Position numbers and translations under genes: made by a program. From Bdellovibrionales bacterium (GTDB taxonomy: Bacteria > Bdellovibrionota > Bdellovibrionia > Bdellovibrionales > UBA1609), in assembly GCA_027459485.1 (NCBI GenBank), contig DAIDIG010000007.1, positions 1 to 64,000 of the forward strand: a stretch of 64,000 nt of DNA, in the 5' to 3' direction. A model generated the notes under the pieces. The model saw nothing but the letters and a program-made list of their open reading frames with translations, did no database searches and was not told the origin of the DNA. This document shows, piece after piece, positions 63,996-64,000 of the stretch; the first letter of the stretch is position 1; the number at the start of each line of letters is the position of its first letter.

Positions 63996-64000
63996 ATCAG

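Overview
The window looks like chromosome from a Gram-negative bacterium of the Bdellovibrionota (Bdellovibrio-like) type. That is an inference from gene content: LPS and envelope genes (lpxC, an LptF/G permease, tamB and an Omp85 protein), many secreted or lipidated proteins with FQNC- or SSC-type lipoboxes, a response regulator fused to DUF4388 and a J domain, and an HNH endonuclease of a type I associate with that group. Coding density is high, many genes overlap by 4 bp, and I found no rRNA, tRNA or CRISPR array. The only sign of a mobile element is at the extreme left edge (1-335), which resembles the non-coding end of an IS21-type insertion sequence.

Left part (0.5-19 kb): a TehB-like methyltransferase, an alpha/beta hydrolase and an MgtC/DUF4010 membrane protein are followed by a galE-ppk2 pair divergent from a GT-A-like glycosyltransferase. 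Next comes a 990-residue secreted protein with a gluzincin metalloprotease motif and a probable outer-membrane barrel. A Fis-type regulator and a TPR protein precede a three-gene membrane operon (bitopic protein, RDD-TPR protein, rhomboid protease). Then come a bifunctional proline oxidase (putA) and a translationally linked secreted protein.

Middle (19-34 kb): a peroxide-defence locus, oxyR divergent from ahpC-ahpD, has mycobacterial-type AhpC and AhpD active sites and an OxyR-like operator. It is followed by an FKBP lipoprotein, an EEP-family phosphohydrolase, an M17 aminopeptidase, a SleB-like hydrolase, a conserved protein of unknown function, fadD, gpmA, a DUF6580 membrane protein that overlaps bioY tail to tail by 120 bp, and the HNH endonuclease.

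Right-centre (34-50.7 kb): a cysteine-rich secreted protein and a truncated gene lie beside a long reverse operon (TPR protein - efp - helical-repeat protein - tamB - Omp85 protein with about seven POTRA units). The operon is divergent from ruvC-ruvA-ruvB. lpxC and ald follow.

Right (50.7-64 kb): a glycosidase-like lipoprotein whose ribosome binding site lies inside a perfect 10-bp hairpin; a ComEC split into separate membrane and metallo-beta-lactamase proteins; a TPR lipoprotein and a LysM protein; dprA overlapping an LptF/G permease; a degenerate receiver protein; an ICMT-like methyltransferase; the receiver-DUF4388-J-TPR fusion; trxA; and rodA at the edge. ComEC and DprA together suggest that DNA uptake is possible.

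The strongest candidates for something little described are the rhomboid-RDD-bitopic operon, the EF-P/TamB/seven-POTRA operon, the split ComEC, and the hairpin-masked ribosome binding site.
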